NCBI GenBank assembly: GCA_020881915.1
Contig: JAJFPB010000001.1
Coordinates: forward strand, 4,774,001 to 4,838,000
Direction of reading: 5' to 3'
Source of the DNA: Paramyrothecium sp. XJ0827
Taxonomy: Eukaryota; Ascomycota; Sordariomycetes; Hypocreales; Stachybotryaceae
Length of the DNA stretch: 64,000 bases
The notes under the pieces were generated by a model. That model saw only the letters and a list, made by a program, of their open reading frames with translations. It was not told the origin of the DNA and did not search any database. Numbering within the stretch: position 1 is the first letter of the stretch; every line of letters starts with the position of its first letter. The position numbers and the translations under genes were made by a program. Below are positions 11,999-22,541 of this stretch, in pieces.

Positions 11999-13532
11999 GA
12001 CGAAGTGAGTGAGGGAAGGTCATAATGTGGTTTATGAACCAGTCAGAGCTGTCATGAAATTTGATACCAGTGTATAATGATGAGGCGTTTCTTGGTCCGC
12101 CTCGACTCTTTCAAGGGTCTGGTCAATTGGGGTTTTTCTCATAGTGGGACGACTCTATTTCTCTATTAACATCGAACGACTTTCTACTCTTGCTTTGGTC
12201 TTCATTGAATTAATATTTGATCTTGGCTTCGTCACAAGTTGACTCTGATGCGTGAGGTATGAAATGTGAGCTGCTGTAACGACAGCAATAAATGTGCTAA
12301 ATTCATGACAGCCTCGGTCAATATTATAGCGGCTGCTCGAGGACGTATGTTTACTTGAAACGGCAGAGCCTAGAAGTATCGTCATACCTACCTCCTAGTC
12401 GTAGCTTAATTGCGGGAGATCGTGGGCTGTGGAGCTGCGTCGCAGAAAAGGAAAGCCTAGGGAAGCAGCGCCGTGGTAGATTGCGATCGTCTCATTTCCG
12501 CTCACAGGGGTTCTTCCCCAAAAAAAATTCACTCCAGAGCCGAAGCTTGACCATGGCCGAGTATGTTGCAACATCAACATGATGGCATTTCGGATAGCAT
12601 GCTGAGCATGATGAGGAGCCCATCTACAGCTTGATGGCGCGTTATTCACTGGAGATGAGGAAGGCGGGAACCCGTCACGTGACACCACTGTTCGGTTTTC
12701 TTGCTGTGCCTCCAGCCTCCAGAGTAACTCTGCACCCAACCTTACTTTTCCTGATTCGCCAACCTCCCCCAGTCGTTCGAGGTGGGGAACATGTGAAATA
12801 GGGACCGTCAGTCTCACATGGCCTTTTGGAGGTGGCTAGTCTACCGAGCCAGGCCAATCACCGAGTAGGTCTGGTTCTGCTACAGCTTTCCTGGGCAAAA
12901 AGGGGTCCATCTAACGCCCCTGAGCCAAGCTAACCATATCAACTAGCCTAGCATGTCAGGAAACCTCAATCTCGCCATGGTTTTGTGTGAATGCCCAGGA
13001 AGAACTGGCGAGTTGAGTCCGGCAAATAAGGATACGAAAGTGCAGTCAAGTGTCTGCCTCTCAGCGTGTAGACAATGGAACGCACGCCATGACGGGACAG
13101 GGGTGAAGTGATGGGAAGGGGAGGGGGCTGGGCCAGCCGTAATGCTGACCCGAAAAGTCGGCTTCCGCGATCCATCGAGAGGAGCACGTTAGCATGGCGG
13201 AGCAAGAGCACTCTCCCCCGTTTCCACTGCAGGGTCCTCTCATCCCCTTTTTCGGTTTTTCCTCGCATTCGCCCATCCACGCGCGAGAGGGAAAAAGGGA
13301 GCCGCGGTTCTTGGCGGGCGATCATACGTCCTATAGGCGCCTACTACCAAACGGGCTCTGCCGTGGCTCTACCGTCCACGGATACCACCACCATAATTCC
13401 CTCTATTTTCCCTTTTCCCTTTCGCGATTCTCGTGACCCGGGCTGAGGCATTCGTCGAGTCGTTTTGTCTGCCTCGCCATTCGCTCGTGTCTGTTCCCGG
13501 CCGGTCGCACAGGCTTTTGATGGTTGCTTTTT

Positions 13533-13560
13533 CGTCTCGTCTCGTCTCGTCTCGCCTCGC
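13533..13560 (+). repeat. (TCTCG)n pentanucleotide tract
   Basis: About five to six near-perfect tandem copies of TCTCG occur; the last ones carry a T-to-C change (CCTCG). The tract lies about 0.7 kb upstream of the fibroin-3-related start codon, in its pyrimidine-rich leader or promoter. Confidence 0.85.
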
Positions 13561-14005
13561 CTAACCATTGACCTGGAGAATTCACCATTACGCCGTTTGC
13601 ACAGCCCCCTGGTCTGGTTTCAGCTCTTCGTGACCAGAATCTACACACAAGTCAGGAGCCCGCCTCCGAGCAGTCGTCACGGTCCGGGCCACTCGGGCCA
13701 CGCCTCTGATCGCCTCCTTGCCTAAGGTACCACTTGCTACCTAGCCGGGTCCTGTCACGACTGTCTTCCCTTTTCGTTCTCCCTGCCGTCCTGACTTGGA
13801 CGCTCCTCGCATCGATCTTCTCCTGCCCTCTTGATCGGGACATCACAAAGCGCCCGCGCAGGATTCGCCTGCTTGCTTTTGCTTAGTCCCCAACTGCCAC
13901 GACGCTTACTATTCTCTCTCACTCTCTTTTTTTCTTTTTTTTCTGCTTCAATATCGGGCTATTTTATTCGAGGTGCGACAATCGACCGACCGAAACCCTC
14001 CTTCA

Positions 14006-14011
14006 TATATA
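14006..14011 (+). promoter_or_regulatory. TATA-like box of the fibroin-3-related gene
   Basis: TATATA lies 229 nt before the ATG at 14240, downstream of the pyrimidine-rich stretch. It is a plausible core promoter element by sequence and position only. Confidence 0.3.
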
Positions 14012-14239
14012 CCCAACACGAACTAGCGATACTATCGTTTCGCCTACCTTGTGCTCACCACGAGCGCGGCTGACCCAACTACGATTGAAACCGTTCGGTT
14101 TATGGCTTGAACTGCTCGTTAGCATTCGATAACCCATCAATTCTTCAATCGATTCGCCTGCACGTCCTGCCATCCCATTTCGTTGAACAATTGGTGGGAC
14201 GAAATCCGGTGGCACGCGTCCCGTCACTCTTCGATCAAG

Positions 14240-15743
14240 ATGCCTTCAATCGACGTTGAGATGGTCAGGAGCCTCAGGGGAGGCGTCTGGGAAATCCTCT
14301 CCGACAGTATCGCCCGAAGCCTGGCTGCCGACATGTCAAAGAGGAACATCATCGACGACACCAAGACCAAGGTCAACGATTTCAAGACGGCCATATCGAG
14401 CTGGGATAACTGTATGGCTGCTAATTTTTGCAAGTACGCGATCCCTCCAGCTGCCGTGAAAATATTGCCTGCTTGCTGACACTGTTTACAGATGGCCCGT
14501 CATCGCAATCATTATCGTCGGTGGCCTGATTCTACTTGGTATCATCACATGTATAGTGCGTTGCACTTGCTGCGGAGTAGCCTGTTGTTGTAGTTGTTGC
14601 CAATGCCTCAAGTGCTGCGGCAATTGCTGTGGCTGTTGCGATCCTCCTGGTGGACCAAAACAAAAGTATCTCGATGCTCCTTACAACCCCGAGCAAGGGT
14701 ACAAGACGCAGGCTCCCATGCAAGCGCCTTTCCCTTCTGTTGCTGCCAACCATCCTCCTACTAGCCATACCGCCGCGCCACCGCAGTATGCCGAATTTGA
14801 CGTCTCGAGGAAAGGAGGGGAGGATGCGTTACCCGTCATGCCGAGCTGGGACGAATCGGCCAACAAGAAGGTGCTTGTTCACCAAGAAGAAGTCGAATTG
14901 GATCAGCTGAAAAAACCTGCAACCGATTCTGCTCAACCCCTGATGGCGGGCTCATCCTCCTCCGTTCCCACGAGCCCAATGCCAATGGAGCATCCCACTG
15001 CTTATGGGCAAGCACAGAATAATGCTACGAGAGGTTACGCTTCACCTCAGGCACAACCAACGATTCCCTTTACTGAAGTCGCTGGCTCAGCCTCCCCGTA
15101 CGGCCAGAACTCGAGTCTCAACTACCCTCAAGAGCAATCCTACGACGCTGTTCCCCCCATAGGAGTCATGGGTAATATGCGGAGCCAGTCTCCCGCCCAA
15201 AGCTACCGCGGTTACGGCCAGGACCCAATGAATCAGTCGTACAGCCAGATGCCTGCACCTGGAAGTGGCTATGGGAATCAAGGAGCGTACGGCCAGGGAT
15301 CCCGGGTAGCTTCACCAGAGGGCTACGGAATGCAGAGGCGAGGCACAGGAGACCGACACTCACCTATGGGCGGCCCTGCCCCATACGGCGCGTCTCCCCG
15401 ACAGTCGCCTGCTCCTCAGAATGGGCGCGGCTACGGAGCGCCCGGATATAACGCTCCCCGGGACAATTTCAACCGGGCTTACTCACCAGCACCCGAACGC
15501 CAGTACGGCACACCTTCTCCTCGTCCCTTGAACAACACTCGCCCGCCTCCCGAGCGAATGTACGGCCAGTCGCCTCCCCACTCGCCCATCACCAACAACT
15601 CGGGCTTTGACTTCACGTCCGGCTTTACCAGGCCTCAGGAGTATGATCGCCGCCCAAGCGAGTCCCGCGAGCCTGCTGGCCAGGAGGGCTACCCAGGCTA
15701 TAAGCCTTACAACCGGCCCCAGGATGGCTGGAGCGGCATCTAA
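14240..15743 (+). CDS. fibroin-3-related membrane protein with Tyr/Gly/Gln-rich tail
   Basis: There are two exons, 14240-14433 and 14492-15743 (481 residues); the Lys codon AA/A is split. The N-terminus (about 1-65, with SDSIARSLAADMSKRN and SSWDNCMAANFCK) is followed by one membrane segment (about 66-85, PVIAIIIVGGLILLGIITCI). Next comes a remarkable Cys cluster, about 15 Cys within 33 residues (RCTCCGVACCCSCCQ and beyond). The remaining 370 residues are disordered and rich in Tyr, Gly, Pro, Gln and Ser, with repeated YGQ, GYG and SPYG units and one PPQY (PPxY) motif near residue 140. This layout matches proteins annotated in ascomycetes as fibroin-3 related, whose function is not established. 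The Cys cluster next to the membrane could be palmitoylated (inference). Confidence 0.85.
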
Positions 15744-16259
15744 GGGCTTAAGTGAATTTACGAGCCGGCTATACATAAAATAAGCGAGTTTTCTTTTATT
15801 CGTAGATCAACGTAGGGCTATCCTTGGGTATTTTTTGGTTTATATACCTTGGATTGGAGGAGTCTAGCGTTTTGGCGTTCTATGGTGAGCAGGGTCTTTT
15901 TTGACGACCAGAGAGTGTAACTGGCGCAGTGCCAAGTCAACGATAGATAGCAGTACCTACGTACGAAATGACCATTATATGGGTGCTCAAAGAAAGTTCA
16001 ATTGCAGAACAAGACATAATGTGAGGCTTTGAAGCAGCTTCCGGTGTAAATCTAGTGTATCCGCTCGTTATAAAATCGGGAATAACTGTGCATCAAAAAG
16101 TTGCGTACAAAACAAGACGCCGACCCGACAAAAGACAATGACAGATTCCTGTTGACGCCATACGTTCATACGCGGTACGCTGTAATAGTATATTTTCCCA
16201 CACCACTACCGTAATCGTAGTGGTGCTCTCAAGTAAACAAAAGGAAAGCCGAAGAGAAG
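15744..16259. other. convergent intergenic, 3' untranslated regions
   Basis: This A+T-richer stretch lies between two convergent genes. It contains AAAATAAG-like words shortly after the plus-strand stop, suitable as polyadenylation signals. No frame is worth calling. Confidence 0.5.
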
Positions 16260-17418
16260 TTACTCCTTCGGAAATAGTTCTGGAGGCACCTTGCCGCCAG
16301 CCCTGCGCTGGTGGTGAGAACTGCTTCCAGCTTCGCCATCCACATCTGGATCGTACTCCTCGCTCAGGCTAGCCCTCACGCGGCTTTGCATTTTCAGGCG
16401 CTGTTCGTGGCTTTCGTGCTCTCCGTCGTACGAGCCGGAACTCCTCACGTGGTCGTCATCGTACCTCCGCCGGCCCTCATCAGGATCTTCGGATGGAACA
16501 GCCTCGTGCTCCGTCGTTTCCTTCTGCTTGATGAAGGAGTCGATAATGTAGTATTGCAGAGCGTTCATGATGAGCGGGAAGATCATCATAGAAAAGGCGA
16601 TTTGGAGCTTTTCGTTTCCTTCGGTCCACGAGAGCGCCCAGTCGCCGACTTGTGAGATGCCGGGTATCATGAGGAAGATGATGAGCACGCAGAATTTCAT
16701 GCCGAACAGGCCCATGAAGTAGATAAAAGATTGCTTGAGCCACCACCAAGCATTAGGAGGGCTGCCGTAGTAGCCTGACTGGATCGACTCCGGGGGCTGT
16801 CCAAGGCGGGTGTAGGAAATCAACCCGGTGGTGATGCGGAGCAGGATGATGAGGATCGGAATGCCGATCGTGGTCTAGAGAATGTCAGCATGGCTCATCG
16901 TCAAAGGTCCCATTTCTGGCGGCATCACTCACATCAATGGCTAGGTTAAGCAGGTAAAAGGAGCATGGATTGGGGGTGTAGTCGTCAGCGGTCCTCGCCA
17001 TCAGCCTGGCCGGGACCACACTTTCGGCCTTGATCGAGAAGCGACCGCTGGTCAACATGGACATGAAGACGTTGGCAATGTGGACGAGGACGGATCCAAA
17101 GACCTGCTTGGACACATCGAAGAACCAGATCTTGACCGGCCGCTGGGGGCGTTCCCTCCAGCGCTTGTAGACCAAGGACAGCATGGCCAGGCCGCCGAGG
17201 GCAAGCTGGACGAACAAAGCGAACGGTCCCATCAGCCGGCACTCGCCTTGGTTGTCGTCGTCGTCCGCCGGACCCTTGGCCGAGGCCGCCGCGACGGCCG
17301 TATTGGTAGCCAGCAGGGCGGCGACAGTGGCCGTGGCGGCATCTTGGAGCGTCGTCGCCACAAGGGCCAGGGCCGCCGCAGCGTCTGGGTCGGCCGCGAG
17401 GCCGGGAGGAGCCTGCAT
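16260..17418 (-). CDS. STIMATE-family vacuolar membrane protein (YPL162C-like)
   Basis: There are two exons on the minus strand, 17418-16933 and 16874-16260 (366 residues); the intron is GTGAGT...CTCTAG between codons. The start is the only in-frame ATG before the conserved core. Four or more membrane segments are visible: FALFVQLALGGLAMLSLVYK, the region around VFGSVLVHIANVFMSML, TIGIPILIILLRITTGL, FIYFMGLFGMKFCVLIIFL and FSMMIFPLIMNALQYYIIDS. Motifs such as VKIWFFDVSKQ, NPCSFYLLN and the GMKFCVLIIF region fit the fungal vacuolar membrane proteins grouped with STIMATE/TMEM110. The animal member sits at ER-plasma membrane junctions and regulates STIM; the yeast homologue is vacuolar with unclear role. 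The C-terminal 90 residues are charged and disordered. It is divergent from the mitoribosomal gene, sharing a 695-nt promoter region. Confidence 0.85.
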
Positions 17419-18113
17419 GTGCGCGGACCGGTTCGTTGGAGACGATTGGGGGTTTCGAAACAAAGAGAGGTGCAGGTCGGATCGGTGATGTAGGGAGTCC
17501 TATACGGGGAGGAAGCGAGACAAACGGGGGCGAGGAAGAGGATCAACGGAGAGGGCTCAGCCAAGGTTGGAATGCGAGTGCAACGACAAAGCAGCAAGAG
17601 GAAACCGAGTTGGGAAACAAGCGAAGAAAAAAGGGTCAAAAGACAAAACAGGCCATGGAGAATGGTAAGGGTAAAAAGGTGGTAAAAAGCAGAAGCAGTC
17701 TTGTGCCTGGTGCAAAAGAGCCCCCTACGTTAGCAGCAGGTGACGCTCACGATGTCGCATCGCGCCTGGAGCCCCGTTTCGCCGTGGCGGTGCTTCAGGT
17801 CCAGGCTCCAGGTGCTAAAAATGGGGCCAAAGCCAGCCTTCCAATTCGGCCCAGCAAGCTGCCGGCGAAACATGGCTCCGTCTGTGCGGCGTTCCTCTCA
17901 GTCAGTCTGTCAGCGGATCTTACCTGGTCTTCCAGAGGAACACCTTACCCTATACCAAGCACTAGCCTCACTTGTCAGGCGATACGGGTGTGGAACTAGA
18001 CCCTGGTCGTAAAAAGTTCACGAGCTACGTCCTCGCATCCCCCAAATTCCCCGTCGTTGGAAGACGTTCCCGTCACGCCCTCACAACGTCTCCCCTCCTC
18101 CCCCGAACGGAAC
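17419..18113. promoter_or_regulatory. bidirectional promoter region
   Basis: This 695-nt gap separates the divergent STIMATE-family gene and the mitoribosomal protein gene, so both promoters must lie here. On the minus strand the part next to 17418 is C/T-rich like a leader. No clear TATA box was found on either side. Confidence 0.4.
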
Positions 18114-19136
18114 ATGCTTCGCACAGGATTGCGGATACCGCGCAGCAGCCGGGCCCTCGGCCTCGGCCTGGGCATGCGCGCCACCGCCCTCAATGGCCGC
18201 AGGCTCATCCACCACGTCCCTACGCTGCCCCACGACTACTCCCAGGAAGGTGTCCCGAACCTGATGAGCCCGGCTGGGTTCTCCCTGGCATGGAAGGAGT
18301 ACATGACTCTGATGGTTGAGAAGCTCAACGCCTTGACAGCCGGTAGGTCTACCTCGCCGTGGCCCAGATTGTTTTGTGCCGTGCAAGCGCGACCTCTTGG
18401 GCCCCGACAACTAGGCGATTCGCGCATTGCTCTGTGCATACGCTTGCCCGGGGGTCACAACGCGCCAATTCTCTCACAATTGCTAACTCCGGCTCCTTCA
18501 CTTGCAGGTACCGAGCTCGAGGACAAGGATACCAAGACGATTGCTCTCATGACAGCCCGCGAGCCCAGCCAGGCTCCCATCTTCAACTACGCCTCCATGG
18601 CTCACAACAACCACTTCTTCTTCCAGGGCATTTCCCCCACCGGCACGCCCATGCCCGAGCCTCTGCGCGAGGAGCTCGAGGCCGCCTTCTCCTCCATCGA
18701 GACGCTCCGCCGAGAATTCGTCCTTACCGCCTCCGCCATGTTCGGCCCCGGCTTCGTCTGGCTGGTGAAGACCCCTGGCGGCGCCGACTATCGCCTGCTC
18801 ACCACGTACCTTGCCGGCTCGCCCTATCCCGGTGCCCACTGGCGCGCCCAGTCCACCGACTTGAACACCGTCGGCTCGGGCGGCTCTGCGCGTGACCACT
18901 ACACGAACATGGTCAGCGGCGGAAAGTCCTCCGGCAGCCTGCCCCCCGGCGGCGTCCAGCTCGAGCCGCTTCTGTGCCTCAACACCTGGGAGCACGCCTG
19001 GCTGCTCGACTGGGGCGTTGGCGCCGGCGGCAACGGTGGCAAGATGGCCTTCGCCGAGGCCTGGTGGGAGCTGGTCGACTGGGAAAAAGTCGCGCACAAG
19101 TCTGGCGTCCTGCGCCCGTCGTTCAAGTCCGCGTAA
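18114..19136 (+). CDS. RSM26: mitochondrial small-subunit ribosomal protein, SOD-fold (Rsm26/mS42-like)
   Basis: There are two exons, 18114-18342 and 18508-19136 (285 residues); the Gly codon G/GT is split. The N-terminus (about 1-35) is Arg-rich and without acidic residues, like a mitochondrial targeting sequence. The body resembles Fe/Mn superoxide dismutase: an N-terminal helical part with FNYASMAHNNHFFFQG, then ETLRREFVLTASAMFGPGFVWLV and near the end LLCLNTWEHAWLLDWGVG, but the full set of metal ligands of a true SOD is not present. This is the pattern of the mitoribosomal proteins Rsm26 (mS42) and Mrp1 (mS43), which adopt a SOD fold in the small subunit head. I favour Rsm26 from memory of ascomycete homologues; mS43 is the alternative. 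The 165-nt intron is a multiple of three and has no stop. Confidence 0.8.
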   Translation: MLRTGLRIPRSSRALGLGLGMRATALNGRRLIHHVPTLPHDYSQEGVPNLMSPAGFSLAWKEYMTLMVEKLNALTAGRSTSPWPRLFCAVQARPLGPRQLGDSRIALCIRLPGGHNAPILSQLLTPAPSLAGTELEDKDTKTIALMTAREPSQAPIFNYASMAHNNHFFFQGISPTGTPMPEPLREELEAAFSSIETLRREFVLTASAMFGPGFVWLVKTPGGADYRLLTTYLAGSPYPGAHWRAQSTDLNTVGSGGSARDHYTNMVSGGKSSGSLPPGGVQLEPLLCLNTWEHAWLLDWGVGAGGNGGKMAFAEAWWELVDWEKVAHKSGVLRPSFKSA

Positions 19137-19959
19137 AGGGGACGCGAGCTTATGGCATTGGGTGAGGCGGAGACGGGCCTACCACCGGGAGGAGTTGGGC
19201 TGACGATGAATAGCCTGCAGTAACATTTGTAAGATAATGTACTCTCTGCATGTATAAAGCGAGACATGTACTATAAAAGAGTTTCGAGGGTGCAATCCGA
19301 CGGCGGTTGGCTACCCTAGATATGGTCGGGTTTGGACTTTAGGCTATATATACAATTTTACAAGATTTGGTTCACGACAAGGCTTCGCGAAGTAAATGAA
19401 TAACAAAATACACTGTTTACGGATTTATAAAGGTCTGGCAGCTTTTGGGTGGCTTAGATGGACGATTTTCATTCATTATACAAGCTCGTGGCTCGCTTCA
19501 CCATGTATACCTACTTAGGTGTTGAAGTGAGGCGTGTCGCAACAGTCATGGCCACAATCAAACTTCACAAAATTGAGGAGGCACGAAATGGCTTATTGAA
19601 TTGTCTCATTTTACTGTCACTAAATATGCTAATCCTAGACCACCAAAAAAGCAAAAAGGTATCCTGTCCTTCATGTTCATAAAGGAGTGTTTGTGGTATA
19701 ATTGGACGCGAGTCCATATCTGTCAGGTCCATCCGACCGACCTGTTCTTTTGATACCGGTATCCTTCGCCATGCCGAAATGAAGAGCCGAATGAAATAAA
19801 TAAGAAAAACAATTCCGAGTAGAGAGCGAAACAGAAGGAAACGATGCAAGTATGTTAGTCGTGTCTCGTCTACGACGGATGATGTAAGGATAGTGCCCGC
19901 TCCATTGTTCAACAGAGGGTGCACTACGCATGACTGACAAAGGACCTTGGAGAAGATGA
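19137..19959. other. convergent intergenic, 3' untranslated regions
   Basis: This A+T-richer stretch lies between two convergent genes. A minus-strand frame at 19565-19924 (119 codons) includes a hydrophobic run but no recognisable domain; it lies just after the SAM-PH stop and probably reflects its T-rich 3' untranslated region. Confidence 0.4.
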
Positions 19960-22541
19960 CTAGATCATGCTGCCATTAACGCTGACCTCGAAACCTGCTC
20001 CTTTTTGCTTCAGAGCCTTGGCGAGCATCAGCTCTCGCATCCAGTCGATGCGGTCGTCGCGGCTCTTGACAGCAAAATGGTGCGTCTTGCCAGTGCCATT
20101 CACACCATCAGAGGGGGGGCCGGCAGATTGGATGGAACTGTCGCGCTTGCGCAGACGAGCACCCTCCTTGCCTTGTGGAATGAGCTGGAAGCTGAATGCG
20201 CCGGGGTCGCTCTTCTCACGGTTGTGGGAGATATGGACAGCCTTGAAGGCCGCGCTGAGCTTGGATGTTGACGCGGCGCTCGAGCAGGCAATGGCATAGT
20301 CGTCAATGTCAACGTACTCGAGGGTGCGGTCGAGCTTCTGCGCGTCCTTGTGCATGTTGAGACGAGTGCCCTTGAGCGTGAAATAACCATCCTGCCATTC
20401 GTGACGCAATAGGCGAGTCTTGCGCTTCCTCATCGGCCCCTGGTGCGTGACACCGTTGGAGCTCGTCGAAGACGCACTGGAGGGCGTTGTAGTATTGGTC
20501 TGGGCTGAAGTAGCCAGTAGAGGAAGGGGCAGTTCAGGTTGGCTACGCTCAACTGGAGACCAGGGATAGTTCACCCGAGGAGGCGCCTGCGGAGGTTGGT
20601 GCTGAGGTCGTATGGAAGCCCTTGGCGAGGTTTCTGCGGAGTGAGTCTGGGCTATGGCACGAATAGGTCTGTTTTCATCCAAAGCGGGAAGAATAGGGAA
20701 GGAAGGTCGACGACCAGAGGCTCGAGACTGAGAGCGAGGTGCCACGTTATATGTACCCCCTGACCGGTAGCTCATGTCAGGAGGGACGGATTGGGAGACA
20801 TCCCTTGAGATTGGGCCGACAGGAACAGCGGTGACTGGGACGTCCATCTCGGAAAATGGAGTTCCAAACCTGTAAGGGTTTCTTGGTGTCTCAAGATCGG
20901 GAGACCGTGGATCAGCCTTGTCCATCACATGGGGGACAAACTCAGAATGCTGCACTGGCTGCGCCGACTGACTTTGTTGTGGTTGCTGCTGCTGTTCTCT
21001 GTTGGTCTGCGGTAAAGTCGAAGCTCTTGACAGAGTCCTCCTCGGCAGTTGGGGGGTCTCGGGAATAGAAAGCTTGGGAAGACGACGAAGACCGTGATGG
21101 GGCGAGCGTGGTGACGAAGCCACCTGGAACGGAGGTGTAGGAGGCACCTCGTTCACGTTCTTTTGCGTCTGGAAGACTAGGAACTGCCGAACATTGTCCT
21201 GGGGATCCCTTGATTGGACGCCTCGTAAGGTGGCCTCCTGCAGATACTGCAGAGGGGGTAGCTCTCCTGGGCCGAGAATGTCGGAAGATGCCACAACAGA
21301 GGGAACAGCATCCGAAATAGGCCTGACGACTTGGTTGGGATCGATAGACCTCGCAGTCTCTGGGTTGCCGGCATCGCCGAGTATCATGACAGTGCCACCA
21401 GCCATCAAGTCCACGTTAGGGTTCGCCCTTCGGAACTCTTCCAAGGCCTTTTGCTGCTTCCTCCACTTGGAGCAGTTTTCACCTTTGGAGCAGTGGTGTG
21501 GTTTAGGAATGACCTGCTCAATGCCAATAATAGACACGGAGTCTCCAGGGAGAATGGTATCCGTGTTGGGTGCCAGCCTCCTCTGTCTTCTGCTGCTCTG
21601 GCGCCGCTTGAGCCCAGACTCCTCCTTGTGTTTGGTATCCTTCCGCGCCTCGCGACTGGGTGCATCCTCGATGGGCGTAGCAGGTCTTGGAGACACGGGT
21701 CGGCTGTCGCGAAGAGCTTGAATCTGATGCCAAACCTTGGTCCGGATGCCAAATGATTGAATGTCAAGCTCCCTGAGATCCTCAAACTTCAACGTGATGA
21801 GGATGGCGCCGTTGATGTCATTTTCGATAAACCGCTCAGCCATCGAGATCTCAATGCCAGCATTGAGCATAGACTGCGCGACCATCTCCGGCGTCCATGA
21901 TGCAAGAGTCGAAGTGTCCAACTCTTCACGCGCAAACTCGAATGGGCTGCTCCGGCGTGGAAGTGGGGTGGGGGTTATCCGGAGTTCTGCATATCCCTTG
22001 GGAGCTTTCGGTGTGATGGGCGAGAGAGTGAGGACAAGGTCTTCATTCAAGGAGGAATCGGTAGAGAGACGAAACAGATGCGGTCCTCGAGGTCCTTCGA
22101 CCGGTTTGGGTGCAGCACCAAAGTAGGGATCACGACTCCTACTCGTCCGGGGAGTAGGGGCCTCGTCATACGAGGACACCGTTGTGAAACTTGGTTGTCC
22201 CGACTATGAATGGCAGGCAACCCATCAGTGGCTGAATAGAGGTATAAACGAAGTCTTAGAAGGGATGGCCACTTACAGATTGCAGACTGAACCTTGGCGA
22301 GTTATCCTCAGGCTCGCTGATGATATCGTCCTCATCCCAGTCTGTGTCAACAAACTCGGTGGCTACTGAAGTGGGTCGATATCCGTGGCTTTCATTTTTT
22401 ACATTGAAGAAAGTGTCCCGATAAGTCTGCTTCTGTCGCATCTCCTGAAAGGTCTGGCGTGCGCCGACCTCGTAATATGCTTGCTCCTGTACACAGAGGT
22501 GAGCGGAAGTAATTTGCATATATTAAGCGCCAACATACCAT
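19960..22541 (-). CDS. SAM and PH domain protein, Boi-like scaffold
   Basis: There are three exons on the minus strand, 22541-22539 (the ATG alone), 22486-22277 and 22203-19960 (818 residues). The first intron (GTATGT...TACAG) directly follows the start codon; the second is GTAAGT...CATAG. A SAM domain lies at about residues 171-237 (LASWTPEMVAQSML, IENDINGAILITLKFEDLRELDI, WHQIQALRDS). A PH domain lies at about 660-805 (KTRLLRHEWQDGYFTLKGTRL at the start, DRIDWMRELMLAKALK as the C-terminal helix). Between them are a Cys/His segment (HHCSKGENCSKWRKQQ) and long Pro/Ser/Gln-rich disorder. Yeast Boi1/Boi2 combine SH3, SAM and PH domains in polarity and exocytosis; no SH3 domain is visible here, so orthology is uncertain. 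The protein is expected at the cell cortex through its PH domain. Confidence 0.85.

Larger units (their letters stand above)
11999..14239. other. intergenic with long pyrimidine-rich leader
   Basis: No gene is supported here. The first 300 nt are the probable 3' untranslated region of the RCR-like gene. From about 13400 onward the plus strand is strongly C/T-rich, with a (TCTCG)n tract at 13533-13560 and poly-pyrimidine runs near 13915-13950, as is usual for leaders and promoters of well-expressed fungal genes. A TATATA box lies at 14006-14011. Confidence 0.45.

Noticed and set aside
19565..19924. 119-codon minus-strand frame with a hydrophobic stretch
   Set aside because: It lies immediately after the SAM-PH stop codon in A+T-rich 3' sequence; the hydrophobic run is explained by T-rich DNA.
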